Shown here one piece after another: positions 33,620 to 43,225 of a stretch of 64,000 nt of DNA. Origin of the DNA: Nitrospirota bacterium (GTDB lineage Bacteria > Nitrospirota > Thermodesulfovibrionia > Thermodesulfovibrionales > Magnetobacteriaceae); contig JADFYO010000012.1 in NCBI GenBank assembly GCA_015233015.1, forward strand, positions 1 to 64,000, in the 5' to 3' direction. Every line of letters starts with the position of its first letter. Position 1 is the stretch's first letter. The notes beneath the pieces are model-generated. The model was not told the DNA's origin. It saw nothing but the letters and a program-made list of their open reading frames with translations, and made no database searches. The position numbers and the translations under genes were made by a program.

Positions 33620-34165
33620 TTATAAAATATATCTTTTTGCAAGTTCGAGCAGGCCGTAGAGTTTTAAATCTATATAGGTGTCTTCATTTTGCAGCGCGTA
33701 CACGTGTTCATAGAAATTGTCGAGCGGTAGTTTAATTACCTCTATGTCTTCATTGTGGTCAAGTGCCTGCTCAGATGAGAAGACGACATCCAGAGCCGCA
33801 TAGACTGTCAGTACCTCTGTCGAAGCCCCCGATGAGAGCGGCCCTGTGGCAATCGGAAATAACTGGCCGGCCGAGCAGCCCGTTTCCTCGAGGAGTTCCC
33901 TGCGTGCCGCCTCAGCCAATTCCTCCCCTTTGTCGTTTAGACCGGCGGGAAATTCGATTACATATTTTCCGACAGGCGGCCTGAATTGCTTTATCACTAT
34001 GACGCTGCCGTCACTGGTAATAGGGACGATGGCAGCTATCCCGACGCAGTTTTGCCGTTCAAACGCCTCCCATTTGAACCTCGCCCCCCTTGAGTTTTCA
34101 ACTTCAAACTCTACCGCCCTCAGAAACCTGCCGCTCCAGTTTATCTGTTTGCCGAGTATTGACAT
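33620..34165 (-). CDS. Nudix hydrolase, ADP-ribose pyrophosphatase-like
   Basis: A 181-residue cytosolic enzyme from ATG 34165, which has AGGCGGGG upstream; an upstream start at 34240 is possible but lies deep inside mqnB. The Nudix box fits G-x5-E-x7-R-E-L-x-E-E-x-G (G-L-N-D-K-G-E through R-R-E-L-L-E-E-T-G). Upstream P-V-G-K-Y-V-I-E-F-P-A-G is typical of ADP-ribose pyrophosphatases, which remove ADP-ribose. It overlaps mqnB by about 25 bp. Confidence 0.9.
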   Translation of the reverse strand: MSILGKQINWSGRFLRAVEFEVENSRGARFKWEAFERQNCVGIAAIVPITSDGSVIVIKQFRPPVGKYVIEFPAGLNDKGEELAEAARRELLEETGCSAGQLFPIATGPLSSGASTEVLTVYAALDVVFSSEQALDHNEDIEVIKLPLDNFYEHVYALQNEDTYIDLKLYGLLELAKRYIL

Positions 34166-34893
34166 CTGACCCCGCCTAACGTTTTTATGAACATTATAAC
34201 AGCGTGTTGAGCAATTTTGGAAGCCCTTAAACACTCCCAACTGCCCCTGCCCCTGTCCGCAGCTATGTTGCTTATACCACGAAGCTCCACCACCGGTGTG
34301 CCAAACACCTTACAGGTGTGGACAATCGCCGCCCCTTCCATGTTTTCACATATGCCGCTATAACGTTTCGTTAACTCATCCGCCCTGTTTCTCGTCCCCG
34401 TACATGAGGAAACCGTCACAAACGCGCCGGCCTTTGTGTTCTTATACTGCTGCGAAACGGTATCGTATAACTGCAACGTTAATTTGGCATGGAGAGGAAA
34501 TGTATTAAATAGTTTAGTCTTGCCTTTTTTATAAAATGGGATGCCAACTGCCTCGAGCGTCAGGAAATCGCCCTCTAATATAACGCCCTCGTCGCCATAA
34601 ACCTCACACTCTGCAACCGCAATATCTCCTACGTTCAGACCCGCATCGGGATATGCCCCGCCAATGCCCATCGAGATAACTAAATCCGGATGATATTTAA
34701 AAAGGGCGAGAGACGCCGTCATGGCCGCGTTTACCTTGCCCACCCCCGTCTCCATACAGATGACATCCGCATTGCCTAACTCCCCGCGGACCACCACCCT
34801 GGCGGTGCGCTCTTTAAAACGAACAGGTCGTGACAGGTGCTTTATGACTAAACCGGCCTCCATCGCAACGGCATGAAACAGCGCTATTACCAT
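34141..34893 (-). CDS. mqnB: Futalosine hydrolase
   Basis: A 250-residue nucleosidase of the PNP/UDP family. The G-I-G-G-A-Y segment near 77 and the active-site E-N-M-E-G-A-A near 185, followed by V-E-L-R-G-I-S-N with its catalytic Asn, fit MqnB, which splits futalosine or aminofutalosine in the futalosine menaquinone pathway. A plain MTA/SAH nucleosidase is the alternative, but the MEGAA and RGISN context favours MqnB. No other mqn gene is in the window. The start codon lies in the first unit of a 20-bp tandem triplication. Confidence 0.82.
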   Translation of the reverse strand: MVIALFHAVAMEAGLVIKHLSRPVRFKERTARVVVRGELGNADVICMETGVGKVNAAMTASLALFKYHPDLVISMGIGGAYPDAGLNVGDIAVAECEVYGDEGVILEGDFLTLEAVGIPFYKKGKTKLFNTFPLHAKLTLQLYDTVSQQYKNTKAGAFVTVSSCTGTRNRADELTKRYSGICENMEGAAIVHTCKVFGTPVVELRGISNIAADRGRGSWECLRASKIAQHAVIMFIKTLGGVRCQYSANR

Positions 34894-34942
34894 AACGGAT
34901 ATGCTATTACCATAACGGATTTATTATTACCATAACGGATAT
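34883..34942 (-). repeat. 20-bp tandem triplication of the mqnB initiation region
   Basis: Units at 34883-34902, 34903-34922 and 34923-34942 each contain CCATAACGGAT, that is ATCCGTTATGG on the minus strand. The three ATGs (34893, 34913, 34933) are in different frames. The two upstream ones open 8-codon frames that end in TAA overlapping the next ATG. Confidence 0.85.
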
Positions 34943-35004
34943 ATTAACATGCTTCCGGGATAAATGTTTTTTTTGTTTTGTTATTTTACCAGAAATATAG
35001 TATG

Positions 35005-35031
35005 ATAATACCAATGAATAATTGGCATTAT
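35005..35031. promoter_or_regulatory. Near-perfect dyad between mqnB and the WD40 gene
   Basis: ATAATACCAAT (35005-35015) and ATTGGCATTAT (35021-35031) match in 10 of 11 positions. The half-site ATACCAAT is the same as in the palindrome at 28358-28377. Confidence 0.4.
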
Positions 35032-35081
35032 TGCCATGCAAAGACAAAGGCCGGGCGGGTAAAGGCAACGACGGGGCGGAT

Positions 35082-36629
35082 ATGGAACTATTAAGCAAGA
35101 TAGCGATAGCCGTAATCTTACTGGGCGTTTTAACTATAATAATCGAATTAATCCTGTTTTTAACCAACAGGGCTACGCTTAGAATCCAATGTGATCAGGC
35201 AGACGCGCCGGTTTACATAAATGGACTGCTGCATGGAGACAGCAACATAGAGGCCAGAGTAGCGCCGGGCACCCACAGCGTTTCGGTACGTAAAGAAATG
35301 AACGATGGCAGCTACTATTCATTTGACGGCGTGGTAAATATAGGCAAGGGCGCCACAAAAGATATACATATAAAACTTGAGAGAAAATTTACAGAGCTGT
35401 ATTTCTGGGGAAAGGCTAAATACAGCAATAACCCGGACGACTACGACGACTATCTGGAAAGATATCCCGAAGGTAAATTCGAGGCAGAAGCAAAGGCGGC
35501 CATCGAAGAGATTTTCCATAACAACATCTCCGGCCTTCAATCGTGCGCCGAATACCTGAAGCGTTACCCGTTTGGGAAATACGCCAAGGAGATAAAGGCA
35601 AAACAGGAAGACCTCACCTTTGCCCTTTGTGATACAGTAGCCGGATGCAAGAAATATATCGAGAAATATCCAAACGGCATATACGGCAGCGACCCAAAAA
35701 TCAAGCGGGTCAAAAAACTGCTGTCTATGGTCAGATTCAACCCGGCAAGAACTATCGAGGGCCATAAGGGCGGCATAAACTGCATAGTCTCTACCGGCGA
35801 CAAGTTTTACTCCTGCTCGGACGACAAGACAATTATTGTCTGGGATGGGACGTATTATAATAAGCTGAGAGTGCTGGAAGGCCACACAGACACCGTCTCC
35901 TCGCTGTATATATCAGGGAATATTATGGCCTCGGCCTCTGAAGACAGGACTGTTATCCTGTGGAATATTGGGGAAAGTCCCCCCGTGCCCTTGCATACGC
36001 TTACAGGACACACGGGCTGGGTGTCTAAAGTTGTCATTTACGATGACTTTGTCATCTCCGGGGCCGAAGACAAGACCGTTAAGGTCTGGGATATTCAAAC
36101 CGGCGAATTAATAAGGACACTTCATGGGCACCACGCGGGCGTTTGGTCAGTTGCCGCCGCCGATGGGAAGATTTTCTCCGGCTCGGAGGACAAGACCATT
36201 AAGGTATGGGATATGCAAACCGGCGGCCTGATAAGGACACTTGAAGGCCATTCGGACAACGTATGGGCGTTGACTGTGTCAGACGGCCGCCTCTTGTCCG
36301 CATCATGGGACGACACGGCAATCGTTTGGGATATTAAAACTTTGGCACCATTGCTTTCTATAAGGGCCAACTCGACCAGAATTTACACTATTAAGGTCTA
36401 TCAGGAGAAGATATTTGCTGGTTCGTGGGACAAAAAAATACGTATTTTTGACTTGGCGAGCGGCGCCCTCTTAACGGAGCTTGACGGGCACCGTGAAAGC
36501 GTTTATACCATCGAGGCACACGGCGAAAAAATACTATCCGGGTCACTGGATAAGAGCATGATAGTTTGGGAACTTCCAGTCCACCAGAATTCCGAAACAA
36601 AACAACAGGAGACATCGTCCGATTACTGA
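35082..36629 (+). CDS. Membrane-anchored PEGA-like plus WD40 propeller protein
   Basis: A 515-residue protein from ATG 35082. One N-terminal helix (about 7-27) is followed by a PEGA-like beta domain (about 32-100; V-Y-I-N-G-L-L-H-G, V-A-P-G-T-H-S-V-S-V), then three helical TPR-like or Y-L-x-R-Y-P-x-G-x-[FY] motifs (about 115-215), and seven WD40 repeats (about 220-510, each with G-H-x-x-x-V and K-V-W-D-like ends). It is a protein-interaction scaffold, with the propeller probably outside the membrane by topology. A TTG 60 bp upstream is also in frame. Confidence 0.85.
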   Translation: MELLSKIAIAVILLGVLTIIIELILFLTNRATLRIQCDQADAPVYINGLLHGDSNIEARVAPGTHSVSVRKEMNDGSYYSFDGVVNIGKGATKDIHIKLERKFTELYFWGKAKYSNNPDDYDDYLERYPEGKFEAEAKAAIEEIFHNNISGLQSCAEYLKRYPFGKYAKEIKAKQEDLTFALCDTVAGCKKYIEKYPNGIYGSDPKIKRVKKLLSMVRFNPARTIEGHKGGINCIVSTGDKFYSCSDDKTIIVWDGTYYNKLRVLEGHTDTVSSLYISGNIMASASEDRTVILWNIGESPPVPLHTLTGHTGWVSKVVIYDDFVISGAEDKTVKVWDIQTGELIRTLHGHHAGVWSVAAADGKIFSGSEDKTIKVWDMQTGGLIRTLEGHSDNVWALTVSDGRLLSASWDDTAIVWDIKTLAPLLSIRANSTRIYTIKVYQEKIFAGSWDKKIRIFDLASGALLTELDGHRESVYTIEAHGEKILSGSLDKSMIVWELPVHQNSETKQQETSSDY

Positions 36630-36679
36630 CGGGATTAACTACTTAATTGTTTAACAAATTAATTGCTTAACAGGAGGAA

Positions 36680-37084
36680 ATGATGAGAATACTGATAGCC
36701 GATGATGATTTTAACAATCGTACTGTACTGCAGGGGATGTTGACGGGTTATGGAGATTGCGACGTAGTAGTAACCGGCAAAGAGGCGCTCGAGGCATTTA
36801 TTCTGGCACATGAAGAGAAGAATCCCTACGATCTGATTTGTCTGGATATAATGATGCCAGTAATGGACGGCAACGAAGCGCTTGTGAAAATGCGTGCATA
36901 TGAAGAACACATGGGGCTCTTGGTGCCTTCAGAACAGGCAAAAATTGTGATGACTACCGCACTGGACCATCCAAAGGACATCATTAAGGCATTCTACAAG
37001 GGCGGCTGCACGGCGTATCTGACAAAGCCCATAACTAAAAAGGCGCTTGTGGAGCAGTTAAAAGATATAGGCTTGCTGAATTGA
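36680..37084 (+). CDS. Single-domain response regulator (CheY-like)
   Basis: A 134-residue receiver domain only, with the acidic pair in I-A-D-D-D (near 8-10), phospho-acceptor D56 (ICLDIMMP), Thr in M-T-T-A and Lys in L-T-K-P. AGGAGG precedes the ATG. It lies just upstream of a histidine kinase that probably phosphorylates it. With no output domain, it must act by binding another protein. Confidence 0.93.
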   Translation: MMRILIADDDFNNRTVLQGMLTGYGDCDVVVTGKEALEAFILAHEEKNPYDLICLDIMMPVMDGNEALVKMRAYEEHMGLLVPSEQAKIVMTTALDHPKDIIKAFYKGGCTAYLTKPITKKALVEQLKDIGLLN

Positions 37085-37092
37085 CAATCATG

Positions 37093-37155
37093 GGGTTATA
37101 CCGGCTCTCAAAGAGGTTATACCGGCTCTCAAAGAGGTTATGCCGGCTCTCAAAT
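37093..37155 (+). repeat. 21-bp tandem triplication at the kinase start
   Basis: Three 21-bp units based on AGGTTATACCGGCTCTCAAA (37093-37113, 37114-37134, 37135-37155). Each carries AGAGG or GGGG followed by ATA, ATA or ATG; only the third is ATG. All three are in frame with the kinase. Confidence 0.85.
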
Positions 37156-39047
37156 GGAATTCATGGTGTCCCGTGAAAGTCAGGACAACATTAACGATTC
37201 AGACTATAATCCCTCTTATCGTAATTTGTCTCCTTTTTTTGATTACAGTCCGGTTTGTTATTCTGCCTGCAATGAAAGCGGGCGGCGAGCAGAGCAATGA
37301 CATAACTACGGTGCTCTCTGTACATTCAGACATAGACTCATTAGTTTCCTCTGGAAACTCATATGTTGTCCACGGGACTATCGAGGAAAAAGAAAAATTT
37401 TATGATATATATATAAGGTTAATCGTGAAAATATCAAAATTTAAGACTGACATAATGTCAGGACAAAGCGGCGGGCACACAAAATCTGGACTAAAAATCG
37501 GGTTACTGGATTCGCTTCTTACTCTTGTGACCAGGCTAAAGTTGAAAGCAGACGTGATGTTTAATAACTATGAAAGCACTGGCATTCTGAATAACAGGGA
37601 TTATGCCGAATATGAAAAACTTCATAACAACCTCGATGATAACCACCATAGGCTGTTGCAGCTTGAAGAGGCAAATATCGGCATGTTTTATAATGATTCC
37701 AAAGCAATATTTGATAAATACCTTTACGTCACAGAGGTATTTTTTGTTTTCTCCGTTATTTACTCGGCAATAGTGTGGCTTTATGCGACAAGGACAATAT
37801 ACCGGCCAATATTGGAACTTAAGAGGCTCACGGGTTTAATGGTGGAGGGCAGCCTGGACCAGCCTGTTAACATTAAATCCAACGATGAAATAGGAGAGCT
37901 GTCCATATTTATCGACGATCTGAGAAAAACAGTAAAAAAGACGTTAAGCGACAAGGAAATGGAGATAGCAGCGCGTGATAAGGCTAACGCGCAGCTGACT
38001 ACCTTGTTGAATTCTGTCCCCGATCTGATATATATTAAGGATATTTACAGGCAGTATGTGTTGATTAATAATGCCTTTAAGGAGTTTTTGGGCTTAGATG
38101 AGGATGAGATTATAGGCAAGACGGACGAAAAATTCTTCCCTGGCGCCTTATCGGAAAAAATAAAAGAGAACGAAGACGAACTGTTAACGTCACACAAATC
38201 GGTTAAAGTCGAACATAAATTCACCAGCAGCTCAGGGGATCTTTATTTAGATACGATAAAGACTCCAATATTTTCAGAAACCGGAGGCATTCTAGGATTT
38301 GTCGCCGTATCCAGGGACATTACAAATCGTAAGTTAACCGAACGCATACTTCAGGAAATTAACGGGCAGCTGCATATGGAGATTCAAAGACGCGAGCAAT
38401 TCGGGGAAAAGATATTATCGTCATTGAAGGAAAAGGAAATCCTTCTGAAAGAGGTACACCACAGGGTAAAGAACAACTTGCAGATTATCTCAAGTCTGCT
38501 CTATCTGCAATCGATAAATCTAAAAAACGTCGATCCACAGGAGGTACTCTCCGTAAGCCGCAATCGCATCCGCTCTATGGCGTTGGTACATGAAAAACTG
38601 TATAAGTCCGGGAATTTTGCCACAATCGACTTCGGGCAATATATCAGAGAACTTGCGTCGGATATTATGTATTCCTATGGTGTACAAGAGGATAAGATTA
38701 CCCTTAATATGAAATGTGACAATATCCTGCTCGATGTGGAGACATCTATTCCCTGCGGTTTAATCGCAAACGAACTTGTGTCAAACGCGGTTAAATATGC
38801 CTTCCCCGGCAATGCCACGGGAACAATATGTATAAGCCTTAATGAGACTGCAAGCGGTGCTCTGCATCTGGTTATAGGCGACAATGGCGTGGGAATCCCA
38901 AAAGGTCCGGGAAACAAGGACATTTTTAATTCTGATTCGTTAGGGCTAAAGCTCGTCAACAACCTCGTAAAGCAGATTAAGGGGACGCTTGAGTTCAGCG
39001 GTGACGGCGGGACTGAGTTTAAGATAACATTTCAAAAGCGGCCATGA
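37140..39047 (+). CDS. Membrane histidine kinase with HAMP, PAS and HisKA_2 domains
   Basis: A 635-residue sensor kinase. A first helix (about 16-42), a periplasmic helical sensor (about 43-200), a second helix (about 203-222) and HAMP (223-275) are followed by a PAS domain (about 285-400, F-L-G-L-D-E-D-E-I-I-G-K) and a HisKA_2-type transmitter with phospho-acceptor H440 (H-H-R-V-K-N-N-L-Q). The HATPase domain has N-E-L-V-S-N-A-V-K and D-N-G-V-G-I-P. It lies between two response regulators. Its start codon lies in the third copy of a 21-bp repeat. Confidence 0.93.
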   Translation: MPALKWNSWCPVKVRTTLTIQTIIPLIVICLLFLITVRFVILPAMKAGGEQSNDITTVLSVHSDIDSLVSSGNSYVVHGTIEEKEKFYDIYIRLIVKISKFKTDIMSGQSGGHTKSGLKIGLLDSLLTLVTRLKLKADVMFNNYESTGILNNRDYAEYEKLHNNLDDNHHRLLQLEEANIGMFYNDSKAIFDKYLYVTEVFFVFSVIYSAIVWLYATRTIYRPILELKRLTGLMVEGSLDQPVNIKSNDEIGELSIFIDDLRKTVKKTLSDKEMEIAARDKANAQLTTLLNSVPDLIYIKDIYRQYVLINNAFKEFLGLDEDEIIGKTDEKFFPGALSEKIKENEDELLTSHKSVKVEHKFTSSSGDLYLDTIKTPIFSETGGILGFVAVSRDITNRKLTERILQEINGQLHMEIQRREQFGEKILSSLKEKEILLKEVHHRVKNNLQIISSLLYLQSINLKNVDPQEVLSVSRNRIRSMALVHEKLYKSGNFATIDFGQYIRELASDIMYSYGVQEDKITLNMKCDNILLDVETSIPCGLIANELVSNAVKYAFPGNATGTICISLNETASGALHLVIGDNGVGIPKGPGNKDIFNSDSLGLKLVNNLVKQIKGTLEFSGDGGTEFKITFQKRP

Positions 39048-39077
39048 ATAAGCCGCCGCGCATGGAGGAATCTGAAA

Positions 39078-39974
39078 ATGGATGATAATGATAATGTTTA
39101 TCCCAATAGTTTTAAAGATGCATTCGATAAGTTTCACGACGCAACCGAACAAATTCATAAGAAGGCAGGACCTAAGTGCTGGGAGTTCATCAATTGTCCA
39201 CAGGAGACGATGCGCAGCTGTCCGGCTGTGCTGCAAAACGCCGAAAGGGTATGCTGGCTTGTAGCCGGGACGTTAAGCGGGCGGAAAGATTTAGCCCCGC
39301 ACTGTGCTCAATTAGGCTCATGTAAGCAATGTGACTTCTACAAGTCCGTAAAACACATTACAGATGAGGAAACCAGCAAGGTTGCAATCCTGATTGTCGA
39401 GGATGAAATAATTGTGTCGATGGAGATACAGGAAAGGGTACAAAGACTTGGCTACCGGGTATGCGACGCCGTGTCAACTGGTGAGCTGGCTATCGAAATT
39501 GCAGGCGAAAAGCACCCTGACCTCGTGCTTATGGATATCAGGTTAGAGGGGGAAATGGACGGGATAGAGGCCGCGTCGGTCATTCAGAAGCAGTTTAGAA
39601 TCCCTGTGGTTTACCTTACCGCTAACTCGGACGATAAGACCCTGTTGAGGGCCAAACTAACAGAACCATTCGGGTTCATTCTAAAACCCTTCCACGAGAG
39701 GGACTTGCGTACAAACATCGAAATGGCCCTGTATAAGCACAAAATGGCTGAGGCGTCCTCTATGGAGAGGCAGCTGACCGACAGACTTATGAACAGGACT
39801 ATAGAAGAGGCAAATCAGGAAAATATGAAGCTCGCCGACGATATAATCAGGAACACCAGGCTGGCCATGAAAGAGACCTCTCCCGAGGCACAAAAAGAGT
39901 ACCTCATGAAACTCAGCCAGTATGCGGAAAGCCTGAACGCGCGGTTACAAAATAAACCCGGAGGCAGTGTCTGA
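39078..39974 (+). CDS. Two-CW Cys-rich domain plus receiver response regulator
   Basis: A 298-residue protein. Residues about 33-95 form a Cys-rich two-CW-type domain ([26 protein letters not shown]), probably metal binding. A receiver domain follows (about 105-220) with V-E-D-E, phospho-acceptor near D153 (VLMDIRLEG), T-A and K-P. The C-terminal ~70 residues are helical and unrecognised. It follows the kinase in the same direction after 30 bp. The output is not DNA binding, so protein or RNA interaction is likely. Confidence 0.88.
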   Translation: MDDNDNVYPNSFKDAFDKFHDATEQIHKKAGPKCWEFINCPQETMRSCPAVLQNAERVCWLVAGTLSGRKDLAPHCAQLGSCKQCDFYKSVKHITDEETSKVAILIVEDEIIVSMEIQERVQRLGYRVCDAVSTGELAIEIAGEKHPDLVLMDIRLEGEMDGIEAASVIQKQFRIPVVYLTANSDDKTLLRAKLTEPFGFILKPFHERDLRTNIEMALYKHKMAEASSMERQLTDRLMNRTIEEANQENMKLADDIIRNTRLAMKETSPEAQKEYLMKLSQYAESLNARLQNKPGGSV

Positions 39975-40412
39975 CAGCAGCTATTTATACCGAGATGCGT
40001 TCAAAGAAATAAGAAGATTTGAATCATCCTGAGCCTGTCGAAGGATGCTCCTATATACCACATTGCGTTCATATGAGTATTTTTGTCATTCCTGCGAAAG
40101 CAGGAATCCAGAGTTTCGGAAAACAGCGTAATGACTGGATTCCAGCTCGTAGGCTGGAATGACAGACATGGAAAAATCTCGTTATTCCATTTCTAATTCA
40201 TAAGAGCATTAATAATCAGTGCTTAGCATATTTATTAAATATCTTAGTCCGTCATTCCGGCTTGTCTGGAATCGGTCTCTATACTTCCTCAAGCCGAATA
40301 AGATTCCAGACAAGCCGGAATGACGACAAGACAAGAAAGGTGGTGATAATTTTTTGTCGTGGAGTGAGATAAAATATATTATTACACGTATGATTTAGAA
40401 ATGGAATTACTT
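39975..40412. repeat. Gap filled with dispersed palindromic repeats
   Basis: This 438-bp gene-free stretch holds three repeat types. One is a hairpin near 40024-40045 (ATCCTGAGCC ... GAAGGAT). The second is GTCATTCC at 40085-40092 and GGAATGAC at 40156-40163, bounding an 80-bp inverted repeat. The third is a ~74-bp inverted repeat with arms GTCATTCCGGCTTGTCTGGA (40251) and its complement (to 40324), shared with 50196-50272. No gene is supported. Confidence 0.75.
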
Positions 40413-42056
40413 CTATGGTTGCACCTTAGTATTATTCTCATTTGAGACCTTAATATCATTGAATTTTTTATATCTTTCGTATGCCTGGGGGTCGTCCGTT
40501 ACTTTGTAAATATTGTAGTCGGCAATCCTGTAGCCCTGCGGTTTGATTTTTAGTACATACCTCCAGTTGGACAGCAACTCTGGATAATCGTGGATTGTGA
40601 CAATTGTAGTGAACTTATGCTCTTTGAAGAATGTCAGCTGCCTTCTGCCATAGTCGTGGTCTTTGTCTATCATAAAACCCTTGCGCCGGCAGTAGTAGAG
40701 GATGCTTGGATTCCACATGTGGTCTGTAATAATAATGTACTCATCGGGGGGGGTTATAACCTTTAAGAAATCGCCAATCGTGCTTGCGCTATAGTTATTT
40801 ATTATCAAAGGGTACGTCAGGTATTCCCTGGCAGTGCCAATATAAAAATATACGAGGAGTCCAAGAGAAGCGGCAGCAATACATCCCTTCAGGTGTAAAG
40901 CCTTTGTGCCTTTTTTGTCTTTCAGTAAAACGAAAAGAATGTGGTAAATGGCAAAACCAGCCGTTATCGCTAAAAACGGCGTAGCCGCCATCGAGTAATA
41001 ATTGTGCACCAGATACAGATTAAAAAAAATAAGGACAGTCATGAGCGTTCCAAAAAGGCTTGAGTAAATGAATTCCATATATCTTCCCGGATGTTTGATT
41101 ACAAACACAAGGCCGGCAGGAACAAGAAAAAAAGTAAAGGGTATAAACGGCTTTAAGTAGCCGAATATGGCCATCCAGCTGCTCCATTGCCCTCTCTGCT
41201 GCCATGTGCCATAGTTCCAGCCCTCCAGATGTTCAGATGTGAGCCATTCGGTAAATAAAGAAGCCCTTTTAACATTATCCGCGTGTATCGTCCAGAGGTA
41301 ACCGGCGGCAAACGGCAGGACAATTGCTATCAGGAGCTTTATGAGAACAATTTTTTCCCGTAACACGTAACACAATAGGCCGCCGCCTGTCTTGTTGTAA
41401 TTATTCCACAGTTGTTTTACGATGAAATAAGACAGAGGAAACACAACTGTGGGCATAGTGGTAATCTTTATCAGATATCCAAGGGTGCCAGAGATAAGCG
41501 CACCGGCCAATGTGAAGAGACCGCCATCTTCTTCGAGCACCTGTAAAAAGAAATAAAAATAACCCAGAGCAAAGGCAAGAGAGGCATAGTCTATCATGCT
41601 GGCACGGCTCCAGAATATCGTATATGGCGACAATACATAACACAACACAATCGTAAAAGTTATCCCCCGCTCTCTGAAAAAACGCCCGCATAACATAAAT
41701 AAAAAAAACGCGGAGAGATAGAAGAAAAATATATTTGTCAGTCTTGCCGCTATGTCTATATTGGGAATCCCCGCTTTAACTATTAAGGCCGCTGCCGCCT
41801 GAAACAGAGGGAACTCAAAAGGCGCCTGCCACGGCGGACCAAATACAGGGGTCTGATATGAAAAAAAGCTGATTCCCTCTTCCACAAATGTCCATATGGT
41901 TATGGCGGTCTGCGTCTGGCGAAAGGCGTGTTCTTCCAATATCGGAGAGGCGATGTTAACCGCCCTTACTAATAGCGAACACAGGAGCAGCGCGGAAAAC
42001 ACAACCTCCGCAAGCAGACCGGGCCTGTTTTGGGCGGTATCGTCCATCTTAATCAT
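40413..42056 (-). CDS. Membrane glycosyltransferase (GT39/ArnT-like)
   Basis: A 547-residue polytopic protein with about 11-12 helices. The first loop has E-E-H-A-F-R-Q-T-Q-T-A, a feature of GT-C enzymes with an acidic catalytic residue before the second helix, followed by the large soluble C-terminal portion (about 420-545). GT-C enzymes move sugars from polyprenyl-phosphate carriers to proteins or lipids at the outer face of the membrane. Donor and acceptor are unknown. It stands alone, flanked by repeats on one side and the OYE gene 33 bp upstream on the same strand. Confidence 0.8.
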   Translation of the reverse strand: MIKMDDTAQNRPGLLAEVVFSALLLCSLLVRAVNIASPILEEHAFRQTQTAITIWTFVEEGISFFSYQTPVFGPPWQAPFEFPLFQAAAALIVKAGIPNIDIAARLTNIFFFYLSAFFLFMLCGRFFRERGITFTIVLCYVLSPYTIFWSRASMIDYASLAFALGYFYFFLQVLEEDGGLFTLAGALISGTLGYLIKITTMPTVVFPLSYFIVKQLWNNYNKTGGGLLCYVLREKIVLIKLLIAIVLPFAAGYLWTIHADNVKRASLFTEWLTSEHLEGWNYGTWQQRGQWSSWMAIFGYLKPFIPFTFFLVPAGLVFVIKHPGRYMEFIYSSLFGTLMTVLIFFNLYLVHNYYSMAATPFLAITAGFAIYHILFVLLKDKKGTKALHLKGCIAAASLGLLVYFYIGTAREYLTYPLIINNYSASTIGDFLKVITPPDEYIIITDHMWNPSILYYCRRKGFMIDKDHDYGRRQLTFFKEHKFTTIVTIHDYPELLSNWRYVLKIKPQGYRIADYNIYKVTDDPQAYERYKKFNDIKVSNENNTKVQP

Positions 42057-42089
42057 ATCTTATAAGCCACGGCGTCTGCCGGGCGGCCG

Positions 42090-43211
42090 TTATTGCCGCG
42101 GCGGTGGCAACACCTGCTCTTTAAGTTTATGAAGCACAACACACTTCACCGTATCGAGCCTCCGGAAATTCATACAGCCGTTACACGATTCGCAGTCGGC
42201 CTTGTCCTTGCCTGCCCTGAATTTGTTCGGCAGGTCAGGCTCCCTTATCAGCGGCCTTGACATCGAGACAAGGTCGGCATATCCTTTTACAAGCATTTCC
42301 TCTGCAATACTGCGGGTTCTTATGCCTCCAACGAGGATTACGGGAATGTTCAGCGACATTTTAAACAATGCCGCAGATTCCTTAAAGTATGCCTCGTCCG
42401 TGGGATGCAGTATCTTTGTGCGTGCCGGCTTCAGGCTGGATTCATACATGCCGCCGCTTACTTCTACCGCGTCCAGGCCAAGGGCCTCAAGCCGCTCTGC
42501 TATCCTCAGAGAGGCATCGGGCATTAGTCCGTTGCAGCAGAGGTGGTCGCTGGCGTTAATCTTAATAAGGACGAGGTAATCGCCGCCGACTGCCTTTCTT
42601 ATGGCCTTATACACCTCCCCGAGGAACCTGAATCTCCCGTCTTCATCGCCGCCCCAATTATCAGTGCGCCTGTTTGTATGAGGGGACAGGAATTGGCTTA
42701 CCAGATAGCCGTGAGCGCCGTGTATCTGAACGCCGTGGAAGCCGGCGGCCTTCGCGCGCCTTGCCGCCTCGCCAAAGGCGTGTATCATCGTCCAAATCTC
42801 CTCCTCCGTCATTTCGCGCGGCGTTACATTTAATACAGGCTCAAGGACTGCGGACGGGGCAATTGGCAGTTCGCCGTTTAGAAGCTCAGGGTAGCACTGC
42901 CTCCCACCGTGGGCGATTTGGAGGACTATCTTGCCGCCAAGCGCTGAGACAGCGCCCGCCATCCTGCTCAGGCCGTCAATATATTTATCGTCGTAGGCGG
43001 CCACCATCTGAGGGACAAACCTCCCTGTGGGATGCACCGGGGCACCCCCCGTTATTATCAGGCCAACGCCGCCTCTTGCGAGGTTCTCGTAGCGGTCAAT
43101 CAGCAGAGGTGTGACAAAGCCTTCGGCGTCGGCGCCCTTTTCGTATGTAGCTGAGCGGACTATCCTGTTAGCCAGCGTTATATTTTTTAAGACGTATGGT
43201 TCAAACAGCAT
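42090..43211 (-). CDS. NADH:flavin oxidoreductase, old-yellow-enzyme family
   Basis: A 373-residue flavoprotein from ATG 43211, which has AGGAGG upstream; an upstream start would add 18 unlikely residues. FMN-barrel motifs are visible: L-A-N-R-I-V-R-S-A-T near the start, H-G-G-R-Q-C, V-Q-I-H-G-A-H-G-Y-L-V-S-Q-F-L-S-P and N-R-R-T-D-x-W-G-G. The C-terminus has C-E-S-C-N-G-C but the remaining dienoyl-CoA-reductase domains are absent. It reduces C=C bonds of an unknown enone or enoyl substrate. Confidence 0.9.
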   Translation of the reverse strand: MLFEPYVLKNITLANRIVRSATYEKGADAEGFVTPLLIDRYENLARGGVGLIITGGAPVHPTGRFVPQMVAAYDDKYIDGLSRMAGAVSALGGKIVLQIAHGGRQCYPELLNGELPIAPSAVLEPVLNVTPREMTEEEIWTMIHAFGEAARRAKAAGFHGVQIHGAHGYLVSQFLSPHTNRRTDNWGGDEDGRFRFLGEVYKAIRKAVGGDYLVLIKINASDHLCCNGLMPDASLRIAERLEALGLDAVEVSGGMYESSLKPARTKILHPTDEAYFKESAALFKMSLNIPVILVGGIRTRSIAEEMLVKGYADLVSMSRPLIREPDLPNKFRAGKDKADCESCNGCMNFRRLDTVKCVVLHKLKEQVLPPPRQ

Positions 43212-43225
43212 ATCTGACCTCCTTA

